Assembly: GCF_936927845.1 (NCBI RefSeq)
Contig: NZ_CAKZHV010000031.1
Coordinates: 1 to 64,000 of the forward strand
Length of the DNA: 64,000 bases
Source of the DNA: an uncultured Sphingomonas sp.
GTDB lineage: Bacteria > Pseudomonadota > Alphaproteobacteria > Sphingomonadales > Sphingomonadaceae
Direction: 5' to 3'
Of this stretch, positions 44,307 through 53,844 are shown piece by piece; the stretch's first letter is position 1; every line of letters starts with the position of its first letter. The notes under the pieces were generated by a model, which was not told the DNA's origin, did no database searches, and saw only the letters and a program-made list of their open reading frames with translations. A program made the position numbers and the translations under genes.

Positions 44307-45554
44307 ATGTCCTTTTACACCTCGCTCTCGGGTCTCCAGGCCGCGCAGACCGATCTGTCGACGATCAGCCACAACCTCGCCAATGTCTCGACCAACGGCT
44401 TCAAGAAGTCGCGCAGCGAGTTCGCGGACGTGATGGCGTCGAACTTCACCTCCGATCCGCGCCGCATGGTTGGCTCGGGCGCGGTGCTGCAGCAGAACCG
44501 CCAGCAGTTCAGCGAGGGCAGCCTGCTGACGACGGGCAATTTGCTCGATCTGACGGTGGCGGGAGACGGTTTCTTCGCGGTGCGCATGCCCAATGCGGTC
44601 GGGACGCAGGCTTATACGCGCAACGGTTCGTTCTCGGTCGATCCCAACCGCTTCATCACCGACTCGCAGGGCAGCCGGTTGCAGGCGTACGCGGTCGAAA
44701 CCGACGGCACCGTGCCCGCCAACAGCAAGGTCGGCGACGTGCGCATCCCGCTGAACAGCGGCGAGGCGGTCGCGACCGGTTCGGTGACGCTGCAGATGAA
44801 GCTGAACGCCGCCGCGACGCAGATCGCGGGCAATTTCAACGCCGCCGACGCGTCCACCTATAACACCGCGACCAGCACCTCGATCATCGATGCGGCCGGG
44901 AACACGACCACGCTGACCAATTATTTCGTCAAGGATGCGGTCGCCGATGCGTCGGGTGCGACCTCGTGGACGATGTACAGCTATGCCGCGGGCGCGCCGC
45001 TCAACAACGGGCAGGGCACCAAGGTGACGTTCGACGGCGACGGCAACATGACCGCGCCGAGCGGTGCGATCTCGCTCTCCACCGCGGCCGGTGGTGCAGG
45101 AACCGCGCAGCAGACGATCTCGTTCGACCTGACCGGCAGCACCGCCGCCAAGCAGCCCTTCGCGGTCGTGTCGCGCAGCCAGGACGGGAAGGCCAAGGGC
45201 GAATTCTCGGGCGTCGCGGTCGATGAATCGGGCATCATCACCGCCAGCTACTCGAACGGTGATACCGTGAAGCTCGGCAAGGTCGCGCTGGCGAACTTCG
45301 TCAATCCGACGGGTTTGAAGCAGAACGGCGGCAATTACTGGACCACCACCGGCCTGTCGGGACAGGCGACGATGGGCACGTCGAACGAGAACGGCTTCGG
45401 CAAGCTGATGTCGGGGACGATCGAGGGATCGAACGTCGACATCACCGAGGAGCTGGTCAATCTGATCGCGGCGCAGCGCAACTTCCAGGCGAACTCGAAG
45501 GCGCTCGATACCGCGAGCCAGATCTCGCAGACCATCTTCAACATTCGCGCGTAA
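44307..45554 (+). CDS. flgE: Flagellar hook protein FlgE
   Basis: A 415-residue hook protein. The start is ATG 44307 (GGAGTTACGCTC upstream), which puts SFYTSLSGLQAAQTDLSTISHNLANVSTNGFKK at the N-terminus; the frame opens earlier at 44223 inside flgD. The central beta domains form the outer hook, and the C-terminal SNVDITEELVNLIAAQRNFQANSKALDT is standard. 46 bases after flgD. Confidence 0.94.
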   Translation: MSFYTSLSGLQAAQTDLSTISHNLANVSTNGFKKSRSEFADVMASNFTSDPRRMVGSGAVLQQNRQQFSEGSLLTTGNLLDLTVAGDGFFAVRMPNAVGTQAYTRNGSFSVDPNRFITDSQGSRLQAYAVETDGTVPANSKVGDVRIPLNSGEAVATGSVTLQMKLNAAATQIAGNFNAADASTYNTATSTSIIDAAGNTTTLTNYFVKDAVADASGATSWTMYSYAAGAPLNNGQGTKVTFDGDGNMTAPSGAISLSTAAGGAGTAQQTISFDLTGSTAAKQPFAVVSRSQDGKAKGEFSGVAVDESGIITASYSNGDTVKLGKVALANFVNPTGLKQNGGNYWTTTGLSGQATMGTSNENGFGKLMSGTIEGSNVDITEELVNLIAAQRNFQANSKALDTASQISQTIFNIRA

Positions 45555-45592
45555 TCGAGCCGGGCCAAAAACAAGGATTGGGAGCAGGATAG

Positions 45593-46345
45593 GTGGACAA
45601 GCTCGTCTATACCGCGGCGACCGGCTTGCGCGCGCAGATGGCGGCGCAGGCGGCGATCGCCAACAACATGGCGAACGCGTCCACCACCGGCTTTCGCGCC
45701 GACCGCGTCGTGTTCGACCGGATCACGCTGTCGGACGGCACCTCCGCGCTGTCGGCGCGCCAGCCGACCGCGGAGGAGGTGACCGACGCCGACCGGACGC
45801 CCGGCACCATCAATCAGACCGGGCGCAACCTGGACGTCGCGCTGACCGGCAATGATAGCTGGCTGGCGGTGCAGGCGGCGGACGGCAGCGAGGCGTACAC
45901 GCGCCGCGGCGACCTGTCGGTCACGCAATCGGGCACGCTGCAGACCGGCGACGGGTTCCTGGTGATGGGGCAATCGGGTCCGATCACGATCCCGCCGTAC
46001 CAGTCGCTCTCGATCGCGGGCGACGGCTCGATCTCGATCGTCCCGCTCGGCGCCGCGGCGACCGAGACGACGGTCATCGACAAGATCAAGCTCGTCTCCG
46101 ACAAGGGGTCGACCACGGTGAAGGGGCTCGACAACCTCCTCCACGTCAAGGGCGGGGGCAACCTGCCCGAGAATCTGGATGCCAAGCTCGCCTCGGGCGC
46201 GCTCGAGGGATCGAACGTCGACATGACGCAGGCGCTGGTCGACATGATCGAGAACCAGCGCAGCTACGAAGTGCAAGCCAACCTGCTGAAAGAAGCCAAG
46301 TCGATGGACGAATCGAGCGCGTCGCTGATGCGGCTGCCGAGCTAG
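45593..46345 (+). CDS. flgF: Flagellar rod protein FlgF
   Basis: A 250-residue proximal rod protein. N-terminal rod motif AAIANNMANASTTGFRADRVVF, central beta domain with YTRRGDLSVTQSGTLQTGDGF, and C-terminal LEGSNVDMTQALVDMIENQRSYEVQ. Starts at GTG 45593 behind GGGAGCAGGA. Order flgE-flgF-flgG as usual. Confidence 0.93.
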   Translation: MDKLVYTAATGLRAQMAAQAAIANNMANASTTGFRADRVVFDRITLSDGTSALSARQPTAEEVTDADRTPGTINQTGRNLDVALTGNDSWLAVQAADGSEAYTRRGDLSVTQSGTLQTGDGFLVMGQSGPITIPPYQSLSIAGDGSISIVPLGAAATETTVIDKIKLVSDKGSTTVKGLDNLLHVKGGGNLPENLDAKLASGALEGSNVDMTQALVDMIENQRSYEVQANLLKEAKSMDESSASLMRLPS

Positions 46346-46406
46346 CGCCCAGGCTCGCTGATCCACCTGCCCACCGCCCACGAACCAAACGAACAGGAAC
46401 CCGCCC

Positions 46407-47195
46407 ATGACCACCGCCGCCATGCACATCGCGCGCACCGGGCTTGACGCCCAGGACATGCGGATGCGCGTCATCTCGAACAACCTCGCGAACGTGAACA
46501 CGACGGGGTACAAGCGCGACCGCGCGGCGTTCGAGACATTGTCGTACCAGGTCGTGACCGCGGCGGGTGCGGCGTCGAGTTCGGAGAGCAAGTACGCGAC
46601 GGGCCTGAATCTGGGCACCGGTGTGCGCGTGCAGGGCACCGCGCGGATGGATACGCAGGGCGCGACGCAGCAGACGGGCAATTCGCTCGACATGATGCTC
46701 GACGGCGACGGTTACTTTCAGGTGCAATTGCCGGGCGGTGAGCTGGGCTACACGCGCGCGGGCAATTTCTCGCGCAGCCCTGAGGGCCAGTTGATCACCA
46801 GCGAGGGCTATCAGGTGATGCCCGGGATCACCATTCCGCCCAATGCGACGCAGGTGACGATCGGCTTGGACGGTACCGTGTCGGCGACCGTGCCGGGGCA
46901 GACCGAGGCGCAGAACCTAGGCCAGATCCAGGTCGCCAGCTTCCCCAACGCGGCGGGCTTGCAGAGCACCGGCGACAATTATCTTCGCGAAACCGCGTCG
47001 TCGGGTGCCGCCAATCTCGGCATCGCGGGCGAGGACGGGCGCGGCAAGGTGCGCCAGGGCGCGCTCGAAGCGTCAAACGTCAACGTGGTCGAGGAACTGG
47101 TCGACATGATCGAGACGCAGCGCGCGTACGAGGTCAATTCCAAGATGATCTCGGCCACCGACGAGATGCTCAAGTACGTGAACCAGAATATCTGA
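46407..47195 (+). CDS. flgG: Flagellar distal rod protein FlgG
   Basis: A 262-residue distal rod protein. N-terminal RTGLDAQDMRMRVISNNLANVNTTGYKRDRAAFE, the FlgG-specific long stretch after it, and C-terminal LEASNVNVVEELVDMIETQRAYEVNSK. Starts at ATG 46407 behind AGGAAC, 61 bases after flgF. Confidence 0.95.
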   Translation: MTTAAMHIARTGLDAQDMRMRVISNNLANVNTTGYKRDRAAFETLSYQVVTAAGAASSSESKYATGLNLGTGVRVQGTARMDTQGATQQTGNSLDMMLDGDGYFQVQLPGGELGYTRAGNFSRSPEGQLITSEGYQVMPGITIPPNATQVTIGLDGTVSATVPGQTEAQNLGQIQVASFPNAAGLQSTGDNYLRETASSGAANLGIAGEDGRGKVRQGALEASNVNVVEELVDMIETQRAYEVNSKMISATDEMLKYVNQNI

Positions 47196-47920
47196 TGGCC
47201 AGCCGTATGCCCCATTCCATATCCGCGCACTGGATCGAACTCGCGCTCGGCGCGACCGCCGCCGCGCTCGTCGCCGCCGCCGTTGTGCCGTCCTCGGCCG
47301 ACGCGAAGCTGTTCGGCGCGAAGAAGCCGCCGGAGGATTTCACCGCAGTGCGTGCGCCGATCGTGCCCGCCGCGCCGCCGCCCGCCGACGGCGCGATCTT
47401 TCACGTGTCGGACGGTTACGGCGCGCTGACCGAGGGCTGGCGCGCGCGGCGCGTCGGCGATCCGCTGACCATCGTGCTGGTGGAGCGGACCGCGGCGTCG
47501 AAGACCGCGTCGTCGAAGCTCGATTCGACCGCGGCGGGCGGGCTGACCCCGCCCGCGACCGGGCCGCTGTCGTTCATCGACCCCAATTCGATCCGCGCCA
47601 GCGGCAACCGCAACTTCAACGGCGCCGGCTCGGCCGACCAGGCCAATTCGCTGTCGGGCGAGGTCTCGGTCACGGTCGCGCAGGTGTATCCCAACGGCAC
47701 GATGCTGGTGCAGGGGCAGAAACGCGTCACGCTCAATCGCGGCGACGAATATGTCCAGATCAAGGGGCTGGTGCGGATGGCGGACGTCGACATCAACAAC
47801 CGCGTGCCCTCCACCCGCGTCGCCGACGCGCAGATCGCCTATACCGGCAAGGGCGACGTCGCGCGCGCCAGCCGGCAGGGCTGGCTGTCGCGCTTCTTCG
47901 GCGTGATCTCACCGTTCTGA
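47195..47920 (+). CDS. flgH: Flagellar L-ring protein FlgH (no lipobox cysteine)
   Basis: A 241-residue L-ring protein. The core (RRVGDPLTIVLVE, LSGEVSVTVAQVYPNGTMLVQGQKRVTLNRGDEYVQIKGLVR) is standard FlgH. The N-terminal hydrophobic segment (~20-37) ends in SSADAKLF, a signal peptidase I-type site; no cysteine occurs anywhere in the protein, so it cannot be a lipoprotein like classical FlgH. It shares one base with the flgG stop. Confidence 0.92.
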   Translation: MASRMPHSISAHWIELALGATAAALVAAAVVPSSADAKLFGAKKPPEDFTAVRAPIVPAAPPPADGAIFHVSDGYGALTEGWRARRVGDPLTIVLVERTAASKTASSKLDSTAAGGLTPPATGPLSFIDPNSIRASGNRNFNGAGSADQANSLSGEVSVTVAQVYPNGTMLVQGQKRVTLNRGDEYVQIKGLVRMADVDINNRVPSTRVADAQIAYTGKGDVARASRQGWLSRFFGVISPF

Positions 47921-47946
47921 GCGGCAGCGTTAGCGCCGCGGTAACC

Positions 47947-49095
47947 ATGACCCGTCTAGGTTCGCGCATCATGACAGGCTTCATTCCCGCTCGATCGCTC
48001 ATCCGCCATCTGGTCGCGGCCGCGCTGGCGCTGGTCGCGCTCGCCGCACCCGCGCAGGCCGACCGGATCAAGGACCTGGGCGGGTTTCAGGGCATCCGCT
48101 CCAACCAGTTGACCGGTTACGGCATCGTCGTCGGGCTGCCCGGGACGGGTGACGACAACCTCGAATATACCGTGCAGTCGGTGAAGGCGGTCGCCTCGCG
48201 CTTCGGGCTGCAACTGCCCGCGGGCGTCAATCCGGGGCTGAAGAACGCCGCGGTGGTCATGATCACCGCCGATCTGCCGCCGTTCGCCAAGCCGGGACAG
48301 CGGATCGACATCACCGTCGCGTCGATGGGCAAGGCGAAGTCGCTTCGCGGCGGCAGCCTGGTGCTCGCGCCGCTGTTGGGGGCCGACGGGCAGATCTACG
48401 CGATGGCGCAGGGCAATCTCGCGGTCGGCGGGCTGGGCGCGGAGGGCAAGGACGGATCGCAGATCGTCGTCAACGTGCCCTCGACCGGGCGCATCCCCGA
48501 AGGCGCAACGGTGGAGCGCGCGGTCGCGACCGGGTTTGCCGACACGCCGTTCCTGACTTACAATCTCCAGCGCGCCGATTTCACCACCGCGCAGAACGTC
48601 GCCGCGGCGATCAACCGCCGGCTGGGCTTCGGCACCGCGCAGGCGATCGACGCGGTGTCGGTCGCGGTGCGCGCGCCGGTCGGCGCCGACATCCGCGCGG
48701 GGTTGATGAGCCAGATCGAGAACCTCGACGTCGCCAGTGCCGAGCCGCCCGCCAAGGTGATCGTCAACGCGCGCACCGGCACGGTCGTCATCAACTCCGC
48801 GGTGCGCGTCGGCGCGGCGGCCGTCACCCACGGCAAGCTGACCGTCCGCATCGACGAGAACCAGCGGATCAGCCAGCCTGCACCCTTCAGCCAGGGCCAG
48901 ACCGCGCTGGAGCGCAAGTCGGGTGTCGCGGTGGAGGAGGAGCGCAAGCCGATGTTCCTCATCAACCCCGGCCCCAAGCTCGCCGACGTGGTGAAGGCGG
49001 TGAACGCGATTGGCGCGAGCCCGGCCGACCTCGTCGCGATCCTGGAAGCGTTGAAGGAAGCGGGTGCACTCAAGGCGGAGCTGATCGTCCTGTGA
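47947..49095 (+). CDS. flgI: Flagellar P-ring protein FlgI
   Basis: A 382-residue P-ring protein. A signal peptide ends near residue 38 (PAQADRIKDLGGFQGIRSNQLTGYGIVVGLPGTGDD begins the mature part). The rest is the conserved FlgI beta-rich fold, with a C-terminal DVVKAVNAIGASPADLVAILEALKEAGALKAELIVL. Its stop overlaps the GTG of the next gene. Confidence 0.95.
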   Translation: MTRLGSRIMTGFIPARSLIRHLVAAALALVALAAPAQADRIKDLGGFQGIRSNQLTGYGIVVGLPGTGDDNLEYTVQSVKAVASRFGLQLPAGVNPGLKNAAVVMITADLPPFAKPGQRIDITVASMGKAKSLRGGSLVLAPLLGADGQIYAMAQGNLAVGGLGAEGKDGSQIVVNVPSTGRIPEGATVERAVATGFADTPFLTYNLQRADFTTAQNVAAAINRRLGFGTAQAIDAVSVAVRAPVGADIRAGLMSQIENLDVASAEPPAKVIVNARTGTVVINSAVRVGAAAVTHGKLTVRIDENQRISQPAPFSQGQTALERKSGVAVEEERKPMFLINPGPKLADVVKAVNAIGASPADLVAILEALKEAGALKAELIVL

Positions 49096-49433
49096 CCGAT
49101 ACCCCCAATATCGCGGGCGCAACCGCGTCGCTTACGCCGACCACTGCGACCAGTACGTTCGCGCGCGCGAATACCAAGGAGAACCTCGCCAAGGCGGGGC
49201 AGCAGTTCGAATCGGTGTTCACCGGCATGATGCTGAAATCGATGCGTCAGGCGAAACTCGCCGACCCTTTGTTCGACAGCAAGGCGCTGGACACGTTTCG
49301 CGACATGCAGGACCAGAAAACGGTGCAGGCGATGGCGGAACACACGCCACTCGGCATCGGCCGCGCGATGACCGAGTTCCTGGGGCGCGCGCAACCGAAT
49401 CTTAACGGCGGCGGTGGCACACTGCCCGAATGA
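49092..49433 (+). CDS. flgJ: FlgJ-type rod-binding protein (no muramidase domain)
   Basis: A 113-residue protein starting at GTG 49092. It corresponds only to the N-terminal rod-binding domain of FlgJ (AGQQFESVFTGMMLKSMRQAKLADPLFDSKALDTFRDM). The peptidoglycan hydrolase half is missing and is probably supplied by the separate transglycosylase at 39286. It overlaps flgI and flgK by four bases each. Confidence 0.9.
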   Translation: MTDTPNIAGATASLTPTTATSTFARANTKENLAKAGQQFESVFTGMMLKSMRQAKLADPLFDSKALDTFRDMQDQKTVQAMAEHTPLGIGRAMTEFLGRAQPNLNGGGGTLPE

Positions 49434-50764
49434 GCGATCTCCTCTCCATCGGCGCCAGCGGGGTGCGCGCGTTTCAGGGCGCGCTGACGACGACGTCGGA
49501 GAATATCGCCAATGCGGGCACGGCGGGCTACGTGCGCCGCACCGCGACGATGGCCGAGGTGTCGTCGGCGGGGCTGAAGGGGATCAACGGCTACGGCGTG
49601 ACCGTGACGGGCACGCAGCGCGCCGCTGACGCGATCCGATCGGCTGCGGTGCGCAGCGCGGGGGCGGACCTGTCGCGCACGCAGGCGGGCTCGGCCTGGC
49701 TGGATCGTATCCAGACCGCGCTGACCGGCGCCGACGTGTCGGGCCGGCTGACCAGTTTCTACACCTCAGCGACCGCGCTCGCCGCCGATCCGGCCTCGCT
49801 CGCGCAGCGGAGCGTGATGCTGGAGAATGCGCAGGGCGTGGCAGCCGGTTTCGCCGCCACCGGTGCTGCGCTGACGCAGGTCATGGCCGACCTCGACCAG
49901 ACCGCCGACGGCGACGCGGCGACCTTGTCCAACCTCGCGGGTGCGCTCGCCAAGGTGAACGACGGGCTCGGCAAGGCGAGCGCGGGCAGCGCGGGCGCGG
50001 CGAGCCTCGCCGATCAGCGCGACCGGTTGCTCGAACAGATGAGCGCGCTGTCCGATGTGGCGGCGAGCTTCGACGCGGCGGGCCGCGCGACCGTGAAGCT
50101 CGGCGGCGACGCCGGGCCGACGCTCGTGGCGGGCGGCAGCGCCGGGCAGGTTTCCTACGCGCGCAGTGCGCAGGGCAACGTCACCTTCACGGTGACGCGC
50201 GGCAAGGATGCGCAGACGTTCCAGCCGAGCGGCGGCTCGCTCGCCGGCATCGCCGATGCGGCGCAGCGGATCGTCGACACGCGCGGACTGGTCGCCGACA
50301 CCGCGCGCGATTTCGCCGCGGGCGTCAACGACGTGCAGGCGCAGGGCCGCGACCTGAACAACAACGCCGGCATGGCGATGTTCGCGGTCGATCCGGCCGA
50401 CACCACCCGCATCACCGTCGCGATCACCGATCCCAAGCAGATCGCCGCCGCTTCGGCCGGCGGCGGCACGCGCGACGGCAGCAATCTGGCCAATCTGCAG
50501 GCGGCGCGCGCCAGCGGCGCTTACGAGGCGGGGATCACCGGGCTCGTCGCGGGTAACGCCGCCGCGATCGCCAACCGTCAAATCGTCGGCGAGGCGCAGA
50601 ATGCGATCCTCACCGGCGCGACAACGGCGCGCGACTCGGTCAGCGCGGTCAACCTGGACGACGAGGCGGTGCAACTGCTCCGCTTCCAGCAGGCATATCA
50701 GGCCTCCAGCCGCGTCATTTCAATCGCCAAGGACGTGTTCCAGTCGCTGATGGAGATCCGCTGA
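49430..50764 (+). CDS. flgK: Hook-associated protein FlgK
   Basis: A 444-residue hook-filament junction protein. N-terminal GASGVRAFQGALTTTSENIANAGTAGYVRRTATM and C-terminal VNLDDEAVQLLRFQQAYQASSRVISIAKDVFQSLMEIR are diagnostic. The middle is Ala-rich and helical. It overlaps flgJ by four bases and flgL by one. Confidence 0.94.
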   Translation: MSDLLSIGASGVRAFQGALTTTSENIANAGTAGYVRRTATMAEVSSAGLKGINGYGVTVTGTQRAADAIRSAAVRSAGADLSRTQAGSAWLDRIQTALTGADVSGRLTSFYTSATALAADPASLAQRSVMLENAQGVAAGFAATGAALTQVMADLDQTADGDAATLSNLAGALAKVNDGLGKASAGSAGAASLADQRDRLLEQMSALSDVAASFDAAGRATVKLGGDAGPTLVAGGSAGQVSYARSAQGNVTFTVTRGKDAQTFQPSGGSLAGIADAAQRIVDTRGLVADTARDFAAGVNDVQAQGRDLNNNAGMAMFAVDPADTTRITVAITDPKQIAAASAGGGTRDGSNLANLQAARASGAYEAGITGLVAGNAAAIANRQIVGEAQNAILTGATTARDSVSAVNLDDEAVQLLRFQQAYQASSRVISIAKDVFQSLMEIR

Positions 50765-51693
50765 TGTCGGTCAGTTTCGCCGCCAGCGGATTCTACGGCC
50801 GCTCCGCCGCGTCGATGAACGCGCTGACGCAGCGCGCCGAGGCGTTGCAGACGCAGGTATCGACCGGCAAGAAGCTGCAAGCGCCGTCGGACGACGCCGT
50901 CGCCTATCAGCGACTGCAGGGTCTGCGCACCGCCGGCGCGAACGACGCGGCGTTCGGTGCCAACGTCAAGATCGCGCAGAGTGTGCTCGCGCAGGCTGAT
51001 TCGACGCTGGGTTCGATCGGCGACCAGTTGCAGAAGGCAAACGAGCTCGCGGTGCAGGCCGGCAACGGCACGCTGTCCGACGACGCCAAAAAGGCGATCG
51101 CGACGCAGCTGAAGGACGTGCTGTCGAGCATCGTCGGGCTCGCCAATGCGAAGGACGCGCGCGGTGCGCCGTTGTTCGGCGGATCGGAAGCGCTGGCGGC
51201 GGGGCAGGCGGAAACACCGGCGGTGACGCAGCTCGCGAGCGGTGCGCTCGCGTTCGCCGCGGGACAGCCGTCTGCGATCCCGATCGGCGATGGGCAGAGC
51301 GTGCAACCGAGCGTCGCCGCGCGCGACGTGCTCACCGTCAAGGGCGCGGACGGCAAGGCGGGGCGCGACCTGGGTGAAGTGCTGACGGCGATGATCGCGA
51401 CGCTGGAGGCGGGCGGTACGCTGTCGAGCGACGACACCGCCGATCTGGCGACGGTCACCGCGCAGAACACGCAGGCGCAGGCCTCGGTCGGCGCGCGCGC
51501 GGTCCGCGTCGACTTGCAGGCGGCGTATTTTACGCAAGTGTCGACCGACCGCGAGGCGGCGCGTTCCGACATGGAGGACGTCGACGTCACCACCGCGATC
51601 ACCGAATTGCAGAAGACGATGACGATCCTGTCGGCAACGCAGGCGAGCTTTTCCAAGCTCTCGCAGCTGTCGCTGTTCGATTACATCCGCTGA
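50764..51693 (+). CDS. flgL: Hook-associated protein FlgL
   Basis: A 309-residue junction protein related to flagellin. N-terminal MNALTQRAEALQTQVSTGKKLQAPSDDAVAYQRLQ, the helical coiled region with LGSIGDQLQKANELAVQAGNGTLSDD, and a C-terminal DVDVTTAITELQKTMTILSATQASFSKLSQLSLFDYIR. Last gene of the flg run; 125 bases of non-coding sequence follow before motA. Confidence 0.93.
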   Translation: MSVSFAASGFYGRSAASMNALTQRAEALQTQVSTGKKLQAPSDDAVAYQRLQGLRTAGANDAAFGANVKIAQSVLAQADSTLGSIGDQLQKANELAVQAGNGTLSDDAKKAIATQLKDVLSSIVGLANAKDARGAPLFGGSEALAAGQAETPAVTQLASGALAFAAGQPSAIPIGDGQSVQPSVAARDVLTVKGADGKAGRDLGEVLTAMIATLEAGGTLSSDDTADLATVTAQNTQAQASVGARAVRVDLQAAYFTQVSTDREAARSDMEDVDVTTAITELQKTMTILSATQASFSKLSQLSLFDYIR

Positions 51694-51757
51694 TCGCCAC
51701 GAACGGCAGCCGACGGGTCGTGAGCCGCGGCAAACGACGCCTCCTTTTCTCGCGCGC

Positions 51758-51791
51758 TTAACCACTTCGCTACCACCGCGCGGTTAACCAT
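51758..51791 (+). promoter_or_regulatory. Pair of CtrA-like half-sites upstream of motA
   Basis: TTAACCA at 51758-51764 and TTAACCAT at 51784-51791 lie 26 bases apart, 28-61 bases before the motA ATG. TTAACCAT is the half-site known for the alphaproteobacterial cell-cycle regulator CtrA. No sigma-54 or FliA-type site was seen here, so motA-motB may be under different control. Confidence 0.4.
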
Positions 51792-51818
51792 GCGGACGAA
51801 TAGCCCAGGGAATCGCGC

Positions 51819-52682
51819 ATGTTCGCCGGTATCGGCCTCGTAGTCCTCCTCGTCATGGTGTTCGGTGGTTTCGCGATCACCGGCGGCGCGCTCGGCCCGG
51901 TGTTCGAGGCGATCCCGCACGAAATGCTGATCATCGGCGGCGCTGCCGCGGGCGCGCTCATCATCGGTAATTCCGGCAAGGAATTGAAGGCGATGGGCGG
52001 CGGGCTCGCCAAGGTGTTCAAGGGCCCGAAGTACAAGAAACAGGATTATCTCGACGTCATCTTCCTGGTGTCGAAACTAATGAAGATGCTGCGGATGGAA
52101 GGCCCGATCGCGCTGGAGCCGCACGTCGAGGACCCGTCGTCCTCCGCCGTCTTCGCCGAATATCCGCGGCTGTTGAAGGACCACACGCTGGTCAACCTGA
52201 TCGCCGACACGCTGCGCCTCGTCGTCGTGTCGTCGGGCACGCTCGACGTCCACGCGGTCGAGGAGGTGATGGACAATGCGATCAAGACGCACCACCACGA
52301 GGTGGAGGGGCCGCACACCACCTTGTCCAGCCTCGCCGACGCGCTGCCCGCGCTCGGCATCGTCGCGGCCGTGCTCGGCATCGTGAAGACGATGGGCTCG
52401 ATCGACAAGCCGCCCTCGATCCTGGGCGGCATGATCGGCTCGGCGCTGGTCGGCACGTTCATGGGCGTGCTGCTCGCCTATGGCATCGTCTCGCCGCTCG
52501 CGGGGCGGTTGAAGCAGGTGATCGACGCCGACGCCGCGATCTATCACGTGGTCAAGCAGATCATCATCGCCTCATTGCACGGCCATCCGCAGCCGCTGGT
52601 GATCGAGGCGGCGCGTTCGGGCATCCAGCACAAGAACCAGCCCGGCTTCGCCGAAGTGTTCGACGGCCTGCGCGGCAAGTAG
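51819..52682 (+). CDS. motA: Stator protein MotA
   Basis: A 287-residue stator subunit with four hydrophobic segments (two near residues 1-22 and 35-52, two near 165-185 and 200-225). The cytoplasmic loop contains the conserved charged region (RLLKDHTLVNLIADTLRL), and the ALPALGIVAAVLGIVKTM helix carries the essential Pro. It is full length, unlike the second MotA-like protein at 41931. Coupled to motB, which starts two bases later. Confidence 0.94.
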   Translation: MFAGIGLVVLLVMVFGGFAITGGALGPVFEAIPHEMLIIGGAAAGALIIGNSGKELKAMGGGLAKVFKGPKYKKQDYLDVIFLVSKLMKMLRMEGPIALEPHVEDPSSSAVFAEYPRLLKDHTLVNLIADTLRLVVVSSGTLDVHAVEEVMDNAIKTHHHEVEGPHTTLSSLADALPALGIVAAVLGIVKTMGSIDKPPSILGGMIGSALVGTFMGVLLAYGIVSPLAGRLKQVIDADAAIYHVVKQIIIASLHGHPQPLVIEAARSGIQHKNQPGFAEVFDGLRGK

Positions 52683-52683
52683 G

Positions 52684-53589
52684 ATGGCGCGCGCACCGCA
52701 CGGCGCGAACGTGCCGCCCAAGATCATCGTCAAGAAGATCTACATCGAGGGTCACGGCGGCCATCACGGCGGCGCGTGGAAGGTCGCCTACGCCGATTTC
52801 GTCACCGCGATGATGGCGTTTTTCCTGCTGCTGTGGCTGCTGGGTGCGACGACCGAAAAGCAGCGCAAGGGCATTGCCGATTATTTCGCGCCGACGCTGA
52901 TCGACAACAAATCGCTCGGCGTCGGCGGCGTTGGACCGTTTGGTGGCGAGTCGATCATGTCACAGAACAAGCTTGGTCCGCAGGCCGGTCAGTCGAGCAT
53001 GCAGGCAATCACCGCGATCGTCCGGTCGGCAGGGGGTGCGCAGAAAGGCTATGGTCCCAAGGGATCGCTTCGCAGCAGCCCTCGCGACGTAATGGTGGAG
53101 GATCAGAAGAACTTCGCCAAGTTGAAGCGTGAAGTAATGGATCGCCTGGCCCGAAAAGCCGACATCGCGAAGCTCGCCAAGCACATCCGCTTCACCATGA
53201 CGCCCGAAGGCATGCGGATCGACCTGGTCGACGACGCGGATTATTCGATGTTCGCGCTCGGCACGACCGCGCTCGATCAGCGCGCGTCCGAGCTGATCGG
53301 CACGGTCGCGACCGGCATCGCGGCGACCAGCAACCCGATCATGATCCGCGGTCACACCGACAGCCTGCCCTACGGCGACCCGCGTGCGATGAACAACTGG
53401 ATGCTCTCGTCCGGCCGCGCCGAGGCGACGAGGCGCAGGCTGGCGCTCGCGGGCATCCCCGAATCGCGCTTCTACCGGATCGAGGGCGTCGCCGACCGCG
53501 AACCGATGATCACGAACGTGCCGGGCGACCCGCGCAACCGCCGCGTCGCGATCACATTGCTCTACCGCGCGGGATCGTTCGGCGCCTGA
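52684..53589 (+). CDS. motB: Stator protein MotB
   Basis: A 301-residue stator subunit. The single membrane helix (WKVAYADFVTAMMAFFLLLWLLG, ~30-50) contains the proton-binding Asp in YADF. The C-terminal OmpA-like domain (IMIRGHTDSLPYG and WMLSSGRAEATRRRLALAG) binds peptidoglycan. Full length, with a plug-like segment after the helix (QRKGIADYF). Confidence 0.95.
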   Translation: MARAPHGANVPPKIIVKKIYIEGHGGHHGGAWKVAYADFVTAMMAFFLLLWLLGATTEKQRKGIADYFAPTLIDNKSLGVGGVGPFGGESIMSQNKLGPQAGQSSMQAITAIVRSAGGAQKGYGPKGSLRSSPRDVMVEDQKNFAKLKREVMDRLARKADIAKLAKHIRFTMTPEGMRIDLVDDADYSMFALGTTALDQRASELIGTVATGIAATSNPIMIRGHTDSLPYGDPRAMNNWMLSSGRAEATRRRLALAGIPESRFYRIEGVADREPMITNVPGDPRNRRVAITLLYRAGSFGA

Positions 53590-53844
53590 GGCGGCGAATC
53601 ATTCCACCACAGGCTCTTGGTAAAGCCGCGCAGGTGCGGTACGTTGTGCGTATCCTGCGATAGATTTAGCACAAACCGGCTTTTTCGCGTCTGCACCTGC
53701 ACAAAACGAGTCGCGGAGCCGTTCGCGATAGGTTATGCGAGGAGCAAGGCGCTTATTCGATCGCGCCCCGGAAGCCACGTTCGCCGTCCTGCACGTGGGT
53801 TTCGCAATGGATGCGACGGGCGGACCGGGAAGTTGAACAGGGTT

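Noticed and set aside
51725..51765. Minus-strand AAACGAC upstream of motA as a FliA promoter
   Set aside because: No TTTA at 15 bases, and no minus-strand gene to drive.
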